This document shows, piece after piece, positions 26,720-38,775 of a stretch of DNA of 64,000 bases. Positions within the stretch are counted from its first letter, which is position 1, and each line of letters starts with the position of its first letter. The notes below the pieces were generated by a model. That model saw nothing but the letters and a program-made list of their open reading frames with translations. It was not told the DNA's origin and searched no databases. The stretch comes from Herbiconiux sp. (GTDB lineage: Bacteria > Actinomycetota > Actinomycetes > Actinomycetales > Microbacteriaceae): the NCBI RefSeq assembly GCF_023264855.1, contig NZ_JAHFUW010000004.1:1-64000 (forward strand). Direction: 5' to 3'. Both the position numbers and the translations under genes were made by a program.

Positions 26720-28171
26720 ATGGCACTCACCGAAGCGGTGGAACCCGTCTCCGCCCCGCTCGACGCGACGGCGGTTCCCGCCCCGCGTCGCCGTATCCCG
26801 ATCTGGCTCGCCATCGTGGCCGCGAGCATCCCGATGTTCATGGCCACGCTCGACAACCTCGTCGTCACCAGCGCCCTGCCGGTGCTCGGCCGCGAGCTGA
26901 ACGCCTCGATCGAGCAGCTGCAGTGGTTCGTGAACGCCTACACGCTGAGCTTTGCCACGTTCATGCTGCTCGCCGTGGCGCTCGGTGACCGCCTCGGCCG
27001 GCGGAACGTCTTCATCGCCGGGATCGCCCTGTTCACCGTGGCATCCGCTCTCTGCGCCATCAGCACCGAGCCGTGGATGCTGATCGCCGCCCGCGCCGTG
27101 CAGGGCGTGGGGGCGGCCGCGCTGATGCCGCTGTCGCTGACGCTGCTCGTGGGGTCGGTGAGTGCGCGGTTCCGTCCGTTGGCGATCGGCATCTGGGGCG
27201 GCATCTCGGGCCTCGGCGTGGCGCTCGGCCCGCTGATCGGCGGGGCCGTGATCCAGGGCTGGAACTGGGATGCGATCTTCTGGCTGAACGTGCCCGTGGG
27301 CATCCTGAGCGTGCCGCTGGTGCTGTTCGCGCTGCCGAATTCGTTCGGGGCCCGGCTGCGGGCCGACGTGGTGGGCGTGCTGCTGGCGGGGCTCGGCGTG
27401 CTCGGGATCGTCTACGGGATCGTGCGGGGCAACGACGCGGGCTGGGGGAGCCTCGAGGTCGTGGGAGCGCTCGCCGCCGGTGTCGTGCTGATGGCGGCGT
27501 TCATCCTGTGGGAGCGCCGGGTGCCGAACCCGCTGCTGCCGCTGCGGCTGTTCCGCGACCGCTCGTTCACCGTGGCGAACATCGTCGGTCTCACGTTCAG
27601 CTTCGGCATCTTCGGGTCGGTGTTCATCCTGATCCAGTACCTGCAGATCGTCGGCGGCGCGACCCCGCTCGAGGCCGGCGTGATGACCATGCCGTGGACG
27701 CTCGCACCGATGGTGATCGCGCCCCTGGCCGGGATGATCGCGCCGCGCGTCGGCACGCGCCTGCTCGTGGTCGTGGGGCTGCTGCTGCAGGGCACGGGTG
27801 TGGCGTGGCTCGCGGCGGTGATGTCGACCACCCTCGACTACGGCGTGCTCGTGCCGGCGTTCGTGTTCGCCGGCGTCGGCATGGGACTGGTCTTCGCCCC
27901 CATCTCGACGGCGGTGCTGGCGAACATGACCCCGGCCGACAACGCCAAGGCCTCGGGCACCAACTCCACCCTCCGCGAGATCGGCGTGGCTCTCGGTATC
28001 GCCGTCCTCACGGCGGTCTTCACGGGCGCCGGTGGCACCTTCACCCCCACCGGCTACGTCGCGGCAGCCGTCCCCGCGATCGCAGTAGGCGCCGCAGTCC
28101 TCTTCGCGGCCGCTCTCCTGGCCCTCCTACTCCCCGCAGGCAAGGGCACCCCCCTCGCCGCAGCCCACTAG
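26720..28171 (+). CDS. MFS efflux transporter, DHA2 (EmrB/QacA-like)
   Basis: A 483-residue drug:proton antiporter with about fourteen hydrophobic segments. It has the family motifs FMATLDNLVVTSALPVLGRE (motif D1), ALGDRLGRRNVFI (motif A) and the motif C block GGISGLGVALGPLIGGAVI. AAGGAG lies just before the ATG. The divergent TetR gene probably represses it. The last 200 bases switch to CTC, CTA, GTA and GCA codons and become C-rich, as also seen at the end of the CnoX-like gene. The exported compound is unknown. Confidence 0.92.
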   Translation: MALTEAVEPVSAPLDATAVPAPRRRIPIWLAIVAASIPMFMATLDNLVVTSALPVLGRELNASIEQLQWFVNAYTLSFATFMLLAVALGDRLGRRNVFIAGIALFTVASALCAISTEPWMLIAARAVQGVGAAALMPLSLTLLVGSVSARFRPLAIGIWGGISGLGVALGPLIGGAVIQGWNWDAIFWLNVPVGILSVPLVLFALPNSFGARLRADVVGVLLAGLGVLGIVYGIVRGNDAGWGSLEVVGALAAGVVLMAAFILWERRVPNPLLPLRLFRDRSFTVANIVGLTFSFGIFGSVFILIQYLQIVGGATPLEAGVMTMPWTLAPMVIAPLAGMIAPRVGTRLLVVVGLLLQGTGVAWLAAVMSTTLDYGVLVPAFVFAGVGMGLVFAPISTAVLANMTPADNAKASGTNSTLREIGVALGIAVLTAVFTGAGGTFTPTGYVAAAVPAIAVGAAVLFAAALLALLLPAGKGTPLAAAH

Positions 28172-28190
28172 CCGTGCCCCAGCGCCCGCA

Positions 28191-28380
28191 GTCTCAGGGC
28201 GTGCGGCAAGGCGTCCGCAGTCTCAGGGTGTGGGGTGGAGCATCCGGAGCCTCGGGGCGAGGGAGCAGTACCCGAAGTCTCGGGGAGTGGGGTGGAGCCC
28301 GCGAAGCCTCCGAAGCGTCAGGGCGCGAGGTCGAGCACCCGAAGTCTCAGGGCGCGAGGTCGAGCATCCAAAGTCTCAGG
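28191..28380. repeat. 29-bp tandem minisatellite, six units plus partial units
   Basis: Units start at 28191, 28220, 28249 (28 bp), 28277, 28315 and 28344, with a 9-bp partial unit at 28306 and a final partial at 28373. Each unit begins GTCTCAGGG (or GCCTCGGGG) and ends CATCCGGA/CACCCGAA. There are no unique spacers, so it is not a CRISPR array. Confidence 0.9.
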
Positions 28381-28399
28381 CCGTACTCAATGACCCAAG

Positions 28400-28520
28400 G
28401 TGAGCGTGTGGCCGACGGGTGCGAGCGAAGCCCGCGCCCGTCGACCGCGCGCTCACATGTCGCGCGGCGCCGGGCAGGGACCGGCGCAGCCCGGTCACGC
28501 CGAGCGAAGCCCGGCGCGAC
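28400..28520. terminator. Two hairpins between MFS and glgX
   Basis: GTGAGCG (28400-28406) pairs with CGCTCAC (28450-28456), with an inner GACGGG/CCCGTC stem. A second imperfect stem joins 28459-28475 to GCCCGGCGCGAC (28509-28520). There is no U-tract; they may terminate both convergent transcripts. Confidence 0.5.
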
Positions 28521-28543
28521 CGGCAGCTAACACAGCCAAACTT

Positions 28544-30610
28544 CTAGACAGCCCGATACAGCTGAAGCGACGCAGCCGCGACACTCACGCTCTCGCCCGG
28601 AGTGAATCTGGGAAGAACAGCGTCGTGGTGGTGGGGTTCAGGCGCATCCTGAGCCGAATCCCACAACAATTCATACGCCGACACCCCGTCGTGCACGGGC
28701 AGCGTCACCGTGATCGGCGCCTCCACCCCGTGAATCACCGTCAGGATCCGGTTGAACGGCTCATGCTCGGGCGTGGAGGCCGCCACGTACACGAGTGTGC
28801 GGTTCTCGGGGGAGTTCCAGTCGCTGATCGACATCGACTCGCCGGCGGCGTCGTACCAGTCCATCTGGCTGGCGCTGGGCGTGCGCTCGCCGAACACGCC
28901 GTACCGCACGGGCCGCAGCGCGGGGTTCTCACGGCGCACGCGCAGCAGGTGCTGGGTGGTGCGCCAGAGGTCTTTCTGCCAGGTGCGGCGGTCCCAGCTG
29001 ATCCAGGTCAGTTCGGAGTCGTGGCAGTAGGCGTTGTTGTTGCCCTTCTGGGAGCGGCCGAACTCGTCGCCGGCGGTGATCATCGGCACACCGGCCGAGA
29101 GAAGCAGCGTGCCCATCAGGTTGCGCATGGCCCGGCGCCGCGACTGCTCGATCGGCCGCGAGGTGGTCGGTCCCTCGATGCCGTGGTTGTACGACATGTT
29201 GTTGTCGGTGCCGTCGCGGTTGGCCTCGCCGTTGCCCACGTTGTGCTTGACGTTGTAGGCGGTGAGGTCGGCGAGCGTGAAGCCGTCGTGGGCGGTCACG
29301 AAGTTGACGCTCGCGAGCGGGCCGCGCTGCTGCGAGAAGGTGTTCGACGATCCGGCGATCCGGGTGGCGAGCATCCCGACCCCGTCGCCGGGGTTGCCGT
29401 TCTCGCGGATCGACTTGATGTCGCGCAGCCAGAACTTGCGCATCCGGTCGCGGAAGCGGTCGTTCCACTCCGACCAGCCGTCGGGGAAGTTGCCGGTCTG
29501 CCAGCCGCCCATGCCCACGTCCCACGGCTCGGCGATCATCTTCACGCCGGCGAGTTCGGGATCCGAGACGATGCCGGTGATCAGCGGATGCTGCGGGTCG
29601 TAGTAATGGTCGCCGTTCCGCCCCAGCGTGGCCGCCAGGTCGAAGCGGAAGCCGTCGATCTGCACCTCGTTCGCCCAGTACGTGAGGGAATCGAGGATGA
29701 GCCGGGTGACGGCGGGGGTCGCGGTGTCGATCGAGTTGCCGCATCCGGTGACGTCGACGTAGTCGCCGCGGGCCGTCTGCCGATAGTAGGAGGCGTTGTC
29801 GATGCCGCGGAAGCTCGTGGTCGGGCCCATCCGCCCCTCTTCGGCGGTGTGGTTGTACACCACGTCGAGCAGCACCTCGAGGCCGGCCTCGTGCAGCAGC
29901 TTCACCATGCCCTTGAACTCGCGCAGGATGGCGCTCGGCCCCTCGGCCTGCGCGGCCTTCGAGGCGTAGAGGTTGTGCGGGGCGAAGAAGCCGAGCGTGT
30001 TGTAGCCCCAGTAGTTGCTGAGCCCCTGCTTCTGCAGGCGCTGCTCGCTCACGAACGCGTGCACGGGCAGCAGCTGGATGGCGGTGACGCCGAGGCTCTT
30101 GAGATAGCCGATGCTCGACTCGTGGGCGAGCCCGGCGTAGGTGCCGCGCAGGTTCTCGGGGATGCGGCTGTTGATCTTGCTGAGGCCCTTCACGTGGGCC
30201 TCGTAGATGACGGTGTGGTCGAGGGGGGTGTTCGGCTTGGTGACGCCGTTCCAGTTGAACTCCTCGTCGACCACGACGCTCCGGAACTCGCGGCCCGAGC
30301 GCACGATGCCGCGGGAGTAGGGGTCGAGCAGCGGGATGCCCGGGTCGAAGGCGTTCTGCGGATGCTCGGCACCCGTCGGGCCGTCGACCTTCAGCGTGTA
30401 GCGGCGGCCGGGGATCAGCGAGCGCGAACGGCCGGTCCACACACCGTTCGCGTCGCGGGTGAGCGGCACCGACTTGTAGACCCAGTTCGGGTCTTTGTGG
30501 TCGTAGAGGCAGAGGTCGATGCTCGTGGCGTTCTCGGACCAGACGCGCAGTTCTCCGCCATGGGACGTCAGACGAACGCCGAGCCGAGCGAGGGGGTCGG
30601 CCGGGGTCAT
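28544..30610 (-). CDS. glgX: Glycogen debranching enzyme GlgX, copy 1
   Basis: A 688-residue GH13_11 isoamylase-type enzyme that removes alpha-1,6 branches from phosphorylase-trimmed glycogen. It has an N-terminal CBM48-like domain (LRVWSENATSIDLCLYD) and the barrel motifs [14 protein letters not shown] (nucleophile), MIAEPWDVG (acid) and [13 protein letters not shown]. The start is ATG 30610; the frame continues upstream, but that part would overlap the divergent gene and lacks homology. A second GlgX (53426-55627) has the same motifs. Copy 1 stands alone, with a divergent desulfurase gene 134 bases away. Confidence 0.93.
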   Translation of the reverse strand: MTPADPLARLGVRLTSHGGELRVWSENATSIDLCLYDHKDPNWVYKSVPLTRDANGVWTGRSRSLIPGRRYTLKVDGPTGAEHPQNAFDPGIPLLDPYSRGIVRSGREFRSVVVDEEFNWNGVTKPNTPLDHTVIYEAHVKGLSKINSRIPENLRGTYAGLAHESSIGYLKSLGVTAIQLLPVHAFVSEQRLQKQGLSNYWGYNTLGFFAPHNLYASKAAQAEGPSAILREFKGMVKLLHEAGLEVLLDVVYNHTAEEGRMGPTTSFRGIDNASYYRQTARGDYVDVTGCGNSIDTATPAVTRLILDSLTYWANEVQIDGFRFDLAATLGRNGDHYYDPQHPLITGIVSDPELAGVKMIAEPWDVGMGGWQTGNFPDGWSEWNDRFRDRMRKFWLRDIKSIRENGNPGDGVGMLATRIAGSSNTFSQQRGPLASVNFVTAHDGFTLADLTAYNVKHNVGNGEANRDGTDNNMSYNHGIEGPTTSRPIEQSRRRAMRNLMGTLLLSAGVPMITAGDEFGRSQKGNNNAYCHDSELTWISWDRRTWQKDLWRTTQHLLRVRRENPALRPVRYGVFGERTPSASQMDWYDAAGESMSISDWNSPENRTLVYVAASTPEHEPFNRILTVIHGVEAPITVTLPVHDGVSAYELLWDSAQDAPEPHHHDAVLPRFTPGESVSVAAASLQLYRAV

Positions 30611-30744
30611 GAGACTTAGAGTAGTTGCAGGCGTGTTGCCGCCTGAAATCGTGCCGATCGGGGCGTCTGCGCCGGTCGGGCCCTTGCTCTTATTCCTCTT
30701 CCTCGTTCCCATCCCTCGCTCCCTCCCTCCCAGGATCGCCCCCG

Positions 30745-32130
30745 ATGCCCGTCTACCTCGACCACGCGGCCACCACGCCGATGCGGCCCGCCGCGCGTGC
30801 CGCCTACGTCGACGCGCTGGGCGTGGTGGGCAACCCGTCGTCGATCCACAGCCAGGGGCAGGAGGCGAAACGCCTGCTCGAGGAGTCACGCGAGGTGGTG
30901 GCGGGCTCGCTCGGCGCCGAGCCGATCGAGGTGATCTTCACCTCGGGCGGCACCGAGTCGATCAACCTGGGCATCAAGGGGCTGTGGTGGAAGCGGCAGG
31001 CGACGGATGCTACCGCTGTGGCATCAGGGGGCCGTCCCGTCATCCTCGCCCCGGGTGGCGAGCACCACGCCACGGTCGATGCGATCGAATGGCTGGTGCG
31101 GCACGAAGGCGCTTCGGTGGTGTGGCTGCCCATCGACGGCGTCGGGCGGCTGGCGCCCGCCGTGCTCGAGGCGGCGCTCGCGGAGCACGGCGCATCCGTG
31201 GCTCTGGTGACGCTGCTCTGGGCCAACAACGAGGTGGGGACGGTTCAGGATGTCGCGGCTCTCGTGGCGGTCGCGCGGTCGCACGGCGTGCCGGTGCACG
31301 TCGACGCGGTGGCGGCGTACGGGTACCTTCCGATCGAGTTCGCGGCGGTGGGGGCGGATGCGCTGAGCGTGTCGGCGCACAAGATCGGCGGGCCCGTGGG
31401 GATCGGCGCGCTCGTGCTGGCGCGCCGCAGCGAGGTGGAGCCGCTCATCCACGGCGGCAACCAGCAGCGCGTGCGCTCCGGCACCCAAGACGTGGCGGGC
31501 GCGGTGGCGTTCGCTGCGGCGGCCGCAGAAGTGACCCGCGAGCTGGGTGCTGCGGCGAGCGCCCGTGCCGGGCAGCGCCCCGTGGTGGCCGGCGCCGTGA
31601 GCGCGGGCGACGGCGCTGGAGGCGCGGGGGTGGCGGGCCTCGCGGACGCGCGTGCCGCAGTGGGGAGTGGCCTGAGTGCGGGCGCCGGCGGTGAAGGCGC
31701 GGCGGGGTTCGTGGCATCCGGGTCGCCATTCGTCGACGAGCTCGCCGCCTTGCGCGACCGCCTGATCGCGGGAGTTCAGGAGGCCGTGCCCGGGGCTGTT
31801 CTGCGGGGCGACCCCTCGCCCGAGGGGCGACTGCCGGGCAACGTGCACTTCACGTTCCCGGGGGCGCAGGGCGATTCGCTGCTGTTCCTGCTCGACATGG
31901 CGGGCTTCTCGGTCTCCACGGGCTCGGCCTGCCAGGCCGGGGTGCCCGAGGTCTCGCACGTGCTCACCGCGATGGGCGTGCCCGAGCCCGAGGCCCTCGG
32001 TGCCCTCCGTTTCACCCTCGGCCACGGAACCACCCCCGCCGAAGTCGACGCCCTCGTGGCCGCACTCCCCGCGGCCTACGCCGCGGCCTCCCGTGCAGGC
32101 CTCTCCACCCGCGCCCCCTCCACCCCCTGA
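30745..32130 (+). CDS. Cysteine desulfurase (NifS/IscS family)
   Basis: A 461-residue PLP enzyme that moves sulfur from cysteine to a protein-bound persulfide. Key parts are YLDHAATTPMRP at the start, GEHHAT (104-109), the PLP lysine in SAHKIGGP (Lys213), RSGTQDVAGA, and the sulfur-carrying cysteine in STGSACQAG (Cys396). It is longer than the usual 380-400 residues because of a Gly/Ala-rich insertion at about 268-327. The thiouridylase gene mnmA, which needs this sulfur, lies 2.7 kb downstream. The gene lacks a clear ribosome site; ATG 30745 matches the family start. Confidence 0.92.
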   Translation: MPVYLDHAATTPMRPAARAAYVDALGVVGNPSSIHSQGQEAKRLLEESREVVAGSLGAEPIEVIFTSGGTESINLGIKGLWWKRQATDATAVASGGRPVILAPGGEHHATVDAIEWLVRHEGASVVWLPIDGVGRLAPAVLEAALAEHGASVALVTLLWANNEVGTVQDVAALVAVARSHGVPVHVDAVAAYGYLPIEFAAVGADALSVSAHKIGGPVGIGALVLARRSEVEPLIHGGNQQRVRSGTQDVAGAVAFAAAAAEVTRELGAAASARAGQRPVVAGAVSAGDGAGGAGVAGLADARAAVGSGLSAGAGGEGAAGFVASGSPFVDELAALRDRLIAGVQEAVPGAVLRGDPSPEGRLPGNVHFTFPGAQGDSLLFLLDMAGFSVSTGSACQAGVPEVSHVLTAMGVPEPEALGALRFTLGHGTTPAEVDALVAALPAAYAAASRAGLSTRAPSTP

Positions 32131-32134
32131 ACTT

Positions 32135-32196
32135 TCGTTTGGTCGCAATTTCGTGCGAAAAGCGCGTTCGGTGGACACGAAATTGCGACCGAACGA
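32135..32196. repeat. Palindromic element, 5' copy of unit A
   Basis: Arms 32135-32155 and 32176-32196 match at 20 of 21 positions (core GGTCGCAATTTCGTG) around a 20-base centre. It begins five bases after the desulfurase stop and ends 61 bases before the DUF559 gene start. A near copy of the left arm lies just after that gene at 33213. Confidence 0.9.
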
Positions 32197-32257
32197 TCAT
32201 CGCTCGCCCCGAGGGCTGTGGATAACGGGCCAGGAAGGGAAGGGTGAGAGGCACACT

Positions 32258-33208
32258 GTGCGGGTGCCACGACGTGTTCCTCTGCCTGACGGGTTCGAAC
32301 GAGGGGCGTTCTCTGTGCGCGCGGGGCACGATGCGGGGCTCACCGCGACGCGGATGCGGGGCGGCGACCTGCTGCGGCCGTATCCGGGTGCGCGCATTCC
32401 GGCCAGCGCGCCGCCGATGACTCACCGTGAGCTCTGCGCGGCCTACCTCCTGCGCAGCCCCGAGGGGCAGTTCTTCAGCCACGTGACGGCAGCGCGCCTC
32501 TGGCGTATCCCACTGCCGCTTCGTCTCGAGGCCGAGCGCGCGTTGGATGTGGGGGTGGTGAAGCCGCTGCCGGTGCCGCGACTCCGAGGGATACGGGGGC
32601 ATCGACTCACCGGCACGGGCTTGACGATCGTGCGTCGATACGGGCTCCCTGTAGCGGATGCCGCATCCACCTGGTGTCAGCTCGGTACCGTGCTCGACCA
32701 CGACGACCTGGTGGCAGCGGGTGACCACCTGGTGCGTTGCCCCCGCAAACAGGAACGCGGCGAACGGCGGCCATACGTTCGGCTCGACCACCTGCGATCC
32801 GTCGCGCTGTCCCGCCGAGGCCCGGGCGGACGTGCCCTGCGGGAGGCCGCCGCCGATGTGCGCGAGGGAGCGGACTCGCGCCGGGAGTCGCTGCTGCGTC
32901 TCCTGCTCGTGCGCGCAGGCCTGCCCGAACCCGAGCTCAACCAGGAGATCTTCGACGATCGCGGCCACTCGCTCGGCTTCGCCGACATGCTGTACCGCAC
33001 CCAGCGCGTCGTCGTCGAGTACGACGGCGACCAGCATCGAACCGACTACGACCAGTTCGAGAAGGACGCGGTCCGCCTCGACGACTTCCGCCATCGCGCC
33101 CACCACCACGTGGTCCAAGTGCGCAAGAAGGGCCTGTCCGAGCATCCGCAGGACACCGTGGCCCGCGTGCGCGAGGCTCTCGCCCGAGCCGACCCTTCGA
33201 GCTCGTGA
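32258..33208 (+). CDS. Winged-helix (AbiEi-like) plus DUF559/VSR-like nuclease-domain protein, gene A
   Basis: A 316-residue protein. Residues 1-90 look like the AbiEi-type winged-helix region (LTATRMRGGDLLRPYPGAR, GQFFSHVTAARLW). The middle holds the conserved DHDDLVAAGDHLVR. The C-terminal 110 residues match DUF559: ESLLRLLLVRAGLPEPELN, GFADMLY and VVVEYDGDQHRTDYDQ, whose Asp and Glu fit the PD-(D/E)xK/VSR endonuclease fold. GTG 32258 is chosen because upstream codons cross the palindrome. Gene B (56216-57154) is a clear paralogue. No AbiEii toxin gene is adjacent. Nuclease activity is inferred. Confidence 0.8.
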   Translation: MRVPRRVPLPDGFERGAFSVRAGHDAGLTATRMRGGDLLRPYPGARIPASAPPMTHRELCAAYLLRSPEGQFFSHVTAARLWRIPLPLRLEAERALDVGVVKPLPVPRLRGIRGHRLTGTGLTIVRRYGLPVADAASTWCQLGTVLDHDDLVAAGDHLVRCPRKQERGERRPYVRLDHLRSVALSRRGPGGRALREAAADVREGADSRRESLLRLLLVRAGLPEPELNQEIFDDRGHSLGFADMLYRTQRVVVEYDGDQHRTDYDQFEKDAVRLDDFRHRAHHHVVQVRKKGLSEHPQDTVARVREALARADPSSS

Positions 33209-33212
33209 GTGA

Positions 33213-33270
33213 TCGTTTGGTCGCAAATTCGGGCTCAAAACCTCGGCCGAACACACATTTTTGCGACCAA
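33213..33270. repeat. Palindromic element, 3' copy of unit A
   Basis: TTGGTCGCAAA (33217-33227) pairs with TTTGCGACCAA (33260-33270). The left arm 33213-33233 matches the left arm of the upstream copy at 19 of 21 positions. It starts four bases after the stop of gene A. Confidence 0.88.
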
Positions 33271-33399
33271 TGGGGGATCGGCCGCGCGGGGTAGGGCGCG
33301 CGGGGGATGTGGGTGGTGGGAGGGACTCGTAGCGTGGAGGGACAGCGCAGTTCGGGATGCGGGTGCCCCAGGGGCGGCCGGGATCGGGAGGAGCGGGAG

Positions 33400-33704
33400 A
33401 TGCAGGGCGAGGGCGAGAACACGGGAACGGGCTCCGGAACGGGGAGCAGGATGCTGCGAGGCGATCAGAACTCGACGTGGTTCTTCGTGGGGGCCACGTT
33501 CGCGTTCGCGGCAGCGGCGTGGAGCTTCACGGGGCGGCTGCACCTCGTCGGGGGACTGCTCCTGGCGCTGGGGCGGGGTTGATCGCCGTCGGCATCTACG
33601 TCTGGCAGCGTCCGATCGATCGCGAGCGGGCCGGCATCGTTCCGCCGGAAGGCGCGTCTCCTGGCGGAGCCGCGGATGGGCGCGGGGACCCGCCGCGCAT
33701 CTAG
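33400..33704 (+). pseudogene. Small two-helix membrane protein interrupted by a frameshift
   Basis: ATG 33400 has GGAGGAG nearby upstream. The frame reads a charged head, then a membrane segment (STWFFVGATFAFAAAAWSF) and LHLVGGLLLALG, and stops at 33580-33582. In the next frame the sequence goes on as GAGLIAVGIYVWQRPIDRERAG and ends at 33704. One extra G in the GGGG run at 33570-33573 would join both into a roughly 101-residue two-helix protein. It is either a real one-base deletion or a sequencing error. No function is known. Confidence 0.6.
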
Positions 33705-33770
33705 GCTGCAGCGTCGCGCCCGGCTCCGCAGAGCATCGGGCTGAGCGGCCCAACGGGCCCAGCGGCCCGG

Positions 33771-34757
33771 CTACAGGTTCAGCGAGGTCACCACGGCCAG
33801 GTGGTCGGAATCGCCGACGCGCAGCGTCGAGTTCGACGTGAACGCCATGCCGCGCTGCAGCACGTGGTCGGGGCGGGTGACGGGCATCGAAGCGGGCCAG
33901 GTGAAACCGAAACCGCCATCCGTCTGGTTCGCCTCGCTCAGGGTGCCGAAGAGGCCGGCCATGTTGCGGTCGGAACTGCCGGCGTTGAAGTCGCCGATCA
34001 TCAGCAGGCGCGCGTTCTCGTCGCGCGGAACGTAGTCGGCCAGGTTCGCGAGCATCTCGTCGCGGGTGGCGTGGTCGTCGGGGCGAGCGGATGCGGCGTG
34101 CACCACGTAGATGCTGACCAGTCCTGAGGGGGTCGAGAGGTCGGCCGCGATGCCTCGCTGCCAGCCGAGTCCGAGATCCAGAGCCTGGGCGTTCTCGATC
34201 GGGTAGGCGCTCCACACCCCGACCGTTCCGATGCCGTACGAATAGGGATAGCTCTCGCTGAGCACGCCCTCGACCGCGGCGCGCCCCTCGTCGTCCATCT
34301 CCTGCATGGCGATCACCTGCGCACCGGTCGCGGCCAGCGCCCGGGCCGACTCGGCGGCCGTGCCCGATCCGGCCTCCACGTTCTGGCTGGCGACGGTGAG
34401 CGAGTCTCCGGATGCCGCGGGCGCGCTCCACGAGAGCGGCACGATCGCGGGCACGAACATCGCGCCCCACACGACGGCCGGCACGAGCGCCGCGATCACG
34501 GCCCCCTTGCTGCGGGTGATGAGCGCGGCGATCAGCACGACCGGGATGGCCAGGCCGACCCAGGGGAGGGCCGACTCGAACAGCAGCGACAGCCCGAACA
34601 GTTCGGGAACCAGCACGTGCAACCCCAGCGACACCGCGAGAAGCAGCGCGAGCACGCACACCCCCACCGCCGCCCCCGTGCGGGTTCGGGGCCGGCGTCG
34701 CGGGCTGGCGGCCCGGGTCTCGCGCGGCGCCTCGAGCAGTGCTGACATCGCACTCAT
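33771..34757 (-). CDS. Endonuclease/exonuclease/phosphatase (EEP) family membrane protein
   Basis: A 328-residue protein with three N-terminal membrane segments (about residues 25-110), followed by an exported EEP domain. Visible EEP motifs are [24 protein letters not shown] (metal-binding Glu), [26 protein letters not shown] (catalytic Asp/Asn) and the final [13 protein letters not shown]. This arrangement resembles actinobacterial membrane-anchored EEP proteins; the substrate may be a phosphodiester, nucleic acid or lipid. ATG 34757 and ATG 34748 are both possible; neither has a good ribosome site. It is divergent from mnmA, 109 bases away. Confidence 0.85.
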   Translation of the reverse strand: MSAMSALLEAPRETRAASPRRRPRTRTGAAVGVCVLALLLAVSLGLHVLVPELFGLSLLFESALPWVGLAIPVVLIAALITRSKGAVIAALVPAVVWGAMFVPAIVPLSWSAPAASGDSLTVASQNVEAGSGTAAESARALAATGAQVIAMQEMDDEGRAAVEGVLSESYPYSYGIGTVGVWSAYPIENAQALDLGLGWQRGIAADLSTPSGLVSIYVVHAASARPDDHATRDEMLANLADYVPRDENARLLMIGDFNAGSSDRNMAGLFGTLSEANQTDGGFGFTWPASMPVTRPDHVLQRGMAFTSNSTLRVGDSDHLAVVTSLNL

Positions 34758-34866
34758 TCTGCACCGCGACGCTGGGCATTTCCCCGAATTGCGGTGCGAA
34801 TCGCCCGTAGTTCCGGTGGCGACCGCCCACCGTTCCACTGTCGGACGCCCGCCGTATGCTGGAACC

Positions 34867-38435
<3,569 letters not shown>

Positions 38436-38475
38436 AATTACCGCACACCCCTCGCGAACAGAACACCGGAGCACC

Positions 38476-38775
38476 ATGTCCGAAATCACTCAGGAGCAGG
38501 TCGCGCATCTCGCGAACCTCGCTCGGATCGCCTTGACTCCCGCCGAGATCGAGAGCCTCACGAAGGAGCTCGGCTCGATCGTCGACAATGTCGCGAAGGT
38601 GTCGGAGGTGGCCACGGCCGACGTGCCGGCCACCAGCCACCCCATCCCGCTGCAGAACGTCTACCGCGACGACGTGCCCGGAAATACCCTCACCACCGAG
38701 CAGGCGCTCGCCGGCGCCCCCGACCACGACGGTTCGCGCTTCCGCGTGACCGCGATCCTGGGAGAAGAGCAGTGA
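38476..38775 (+). CDS. gatC: Asp-tRNA(Asn)/Glu-tRNA(Gln) amidotransferase subunit C
   Basis: A 99-residue GatC, the small subunit that wraps around GatA and stabilises the GatCAB complex. It has the family pattern [20 protein letters not shown] near the start and LREDxP-like YRDDVPGN. The ATG lies 41 bases after ligA. Its TGA overlaps the GTG start of gatA (GTGA), so the three gat genes are one operon in the order C-A-B. Confidence 0.97.
   Translation: MSEITQEQVAHLANLARIALTPAEIESLTKELGSIVDNVAKVSEVATADVPATSHPIPLQNVYRDDVPGNTLTTEQALAGAPDHDGSRFRVTAILGEEQ

Larger units (their letters stand above)
28172..28543. other. Gene-free 372-base convergent intergenic region
   Basis: This stretch between the MFS gene and glgX holds a 29-bp tandem repeat (28191-28380) followed by two imperfect hairpins (28400-28456 and 28459-28520). 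No credible gene is seen; open frames crossing it have no start or family support. Confidence 0.7.

Noticed and set aside
28191-28380. Possible CRISPR array
   Set aside because: The 29-bp units are directly adjacent with no unique spacers, and no cas genes are present.
30611-30889. N-terminal extension of glgX copy 1 to 30889
   Set aside because: It would overlap the divergent desulfurase coding region, and the extra residues are Arg/Pro-rich without similarity to GlgX.
32258-33208. AbiE-type toxin-antitoxin system at gene A (and gene B)
   Set aside because: Only the winged-helix part resembles AbiEi; no AbiEii nucleotidyltransferase gene is adjacent to either gene, and the C-terminus is a nuclease-like DUF559 domain.
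33209-33399. Promoter for the small membrane ORF
   Set aside because: The region downstream of the unit A palindrome is G-rich and no convincing -35/-10 pair was found.
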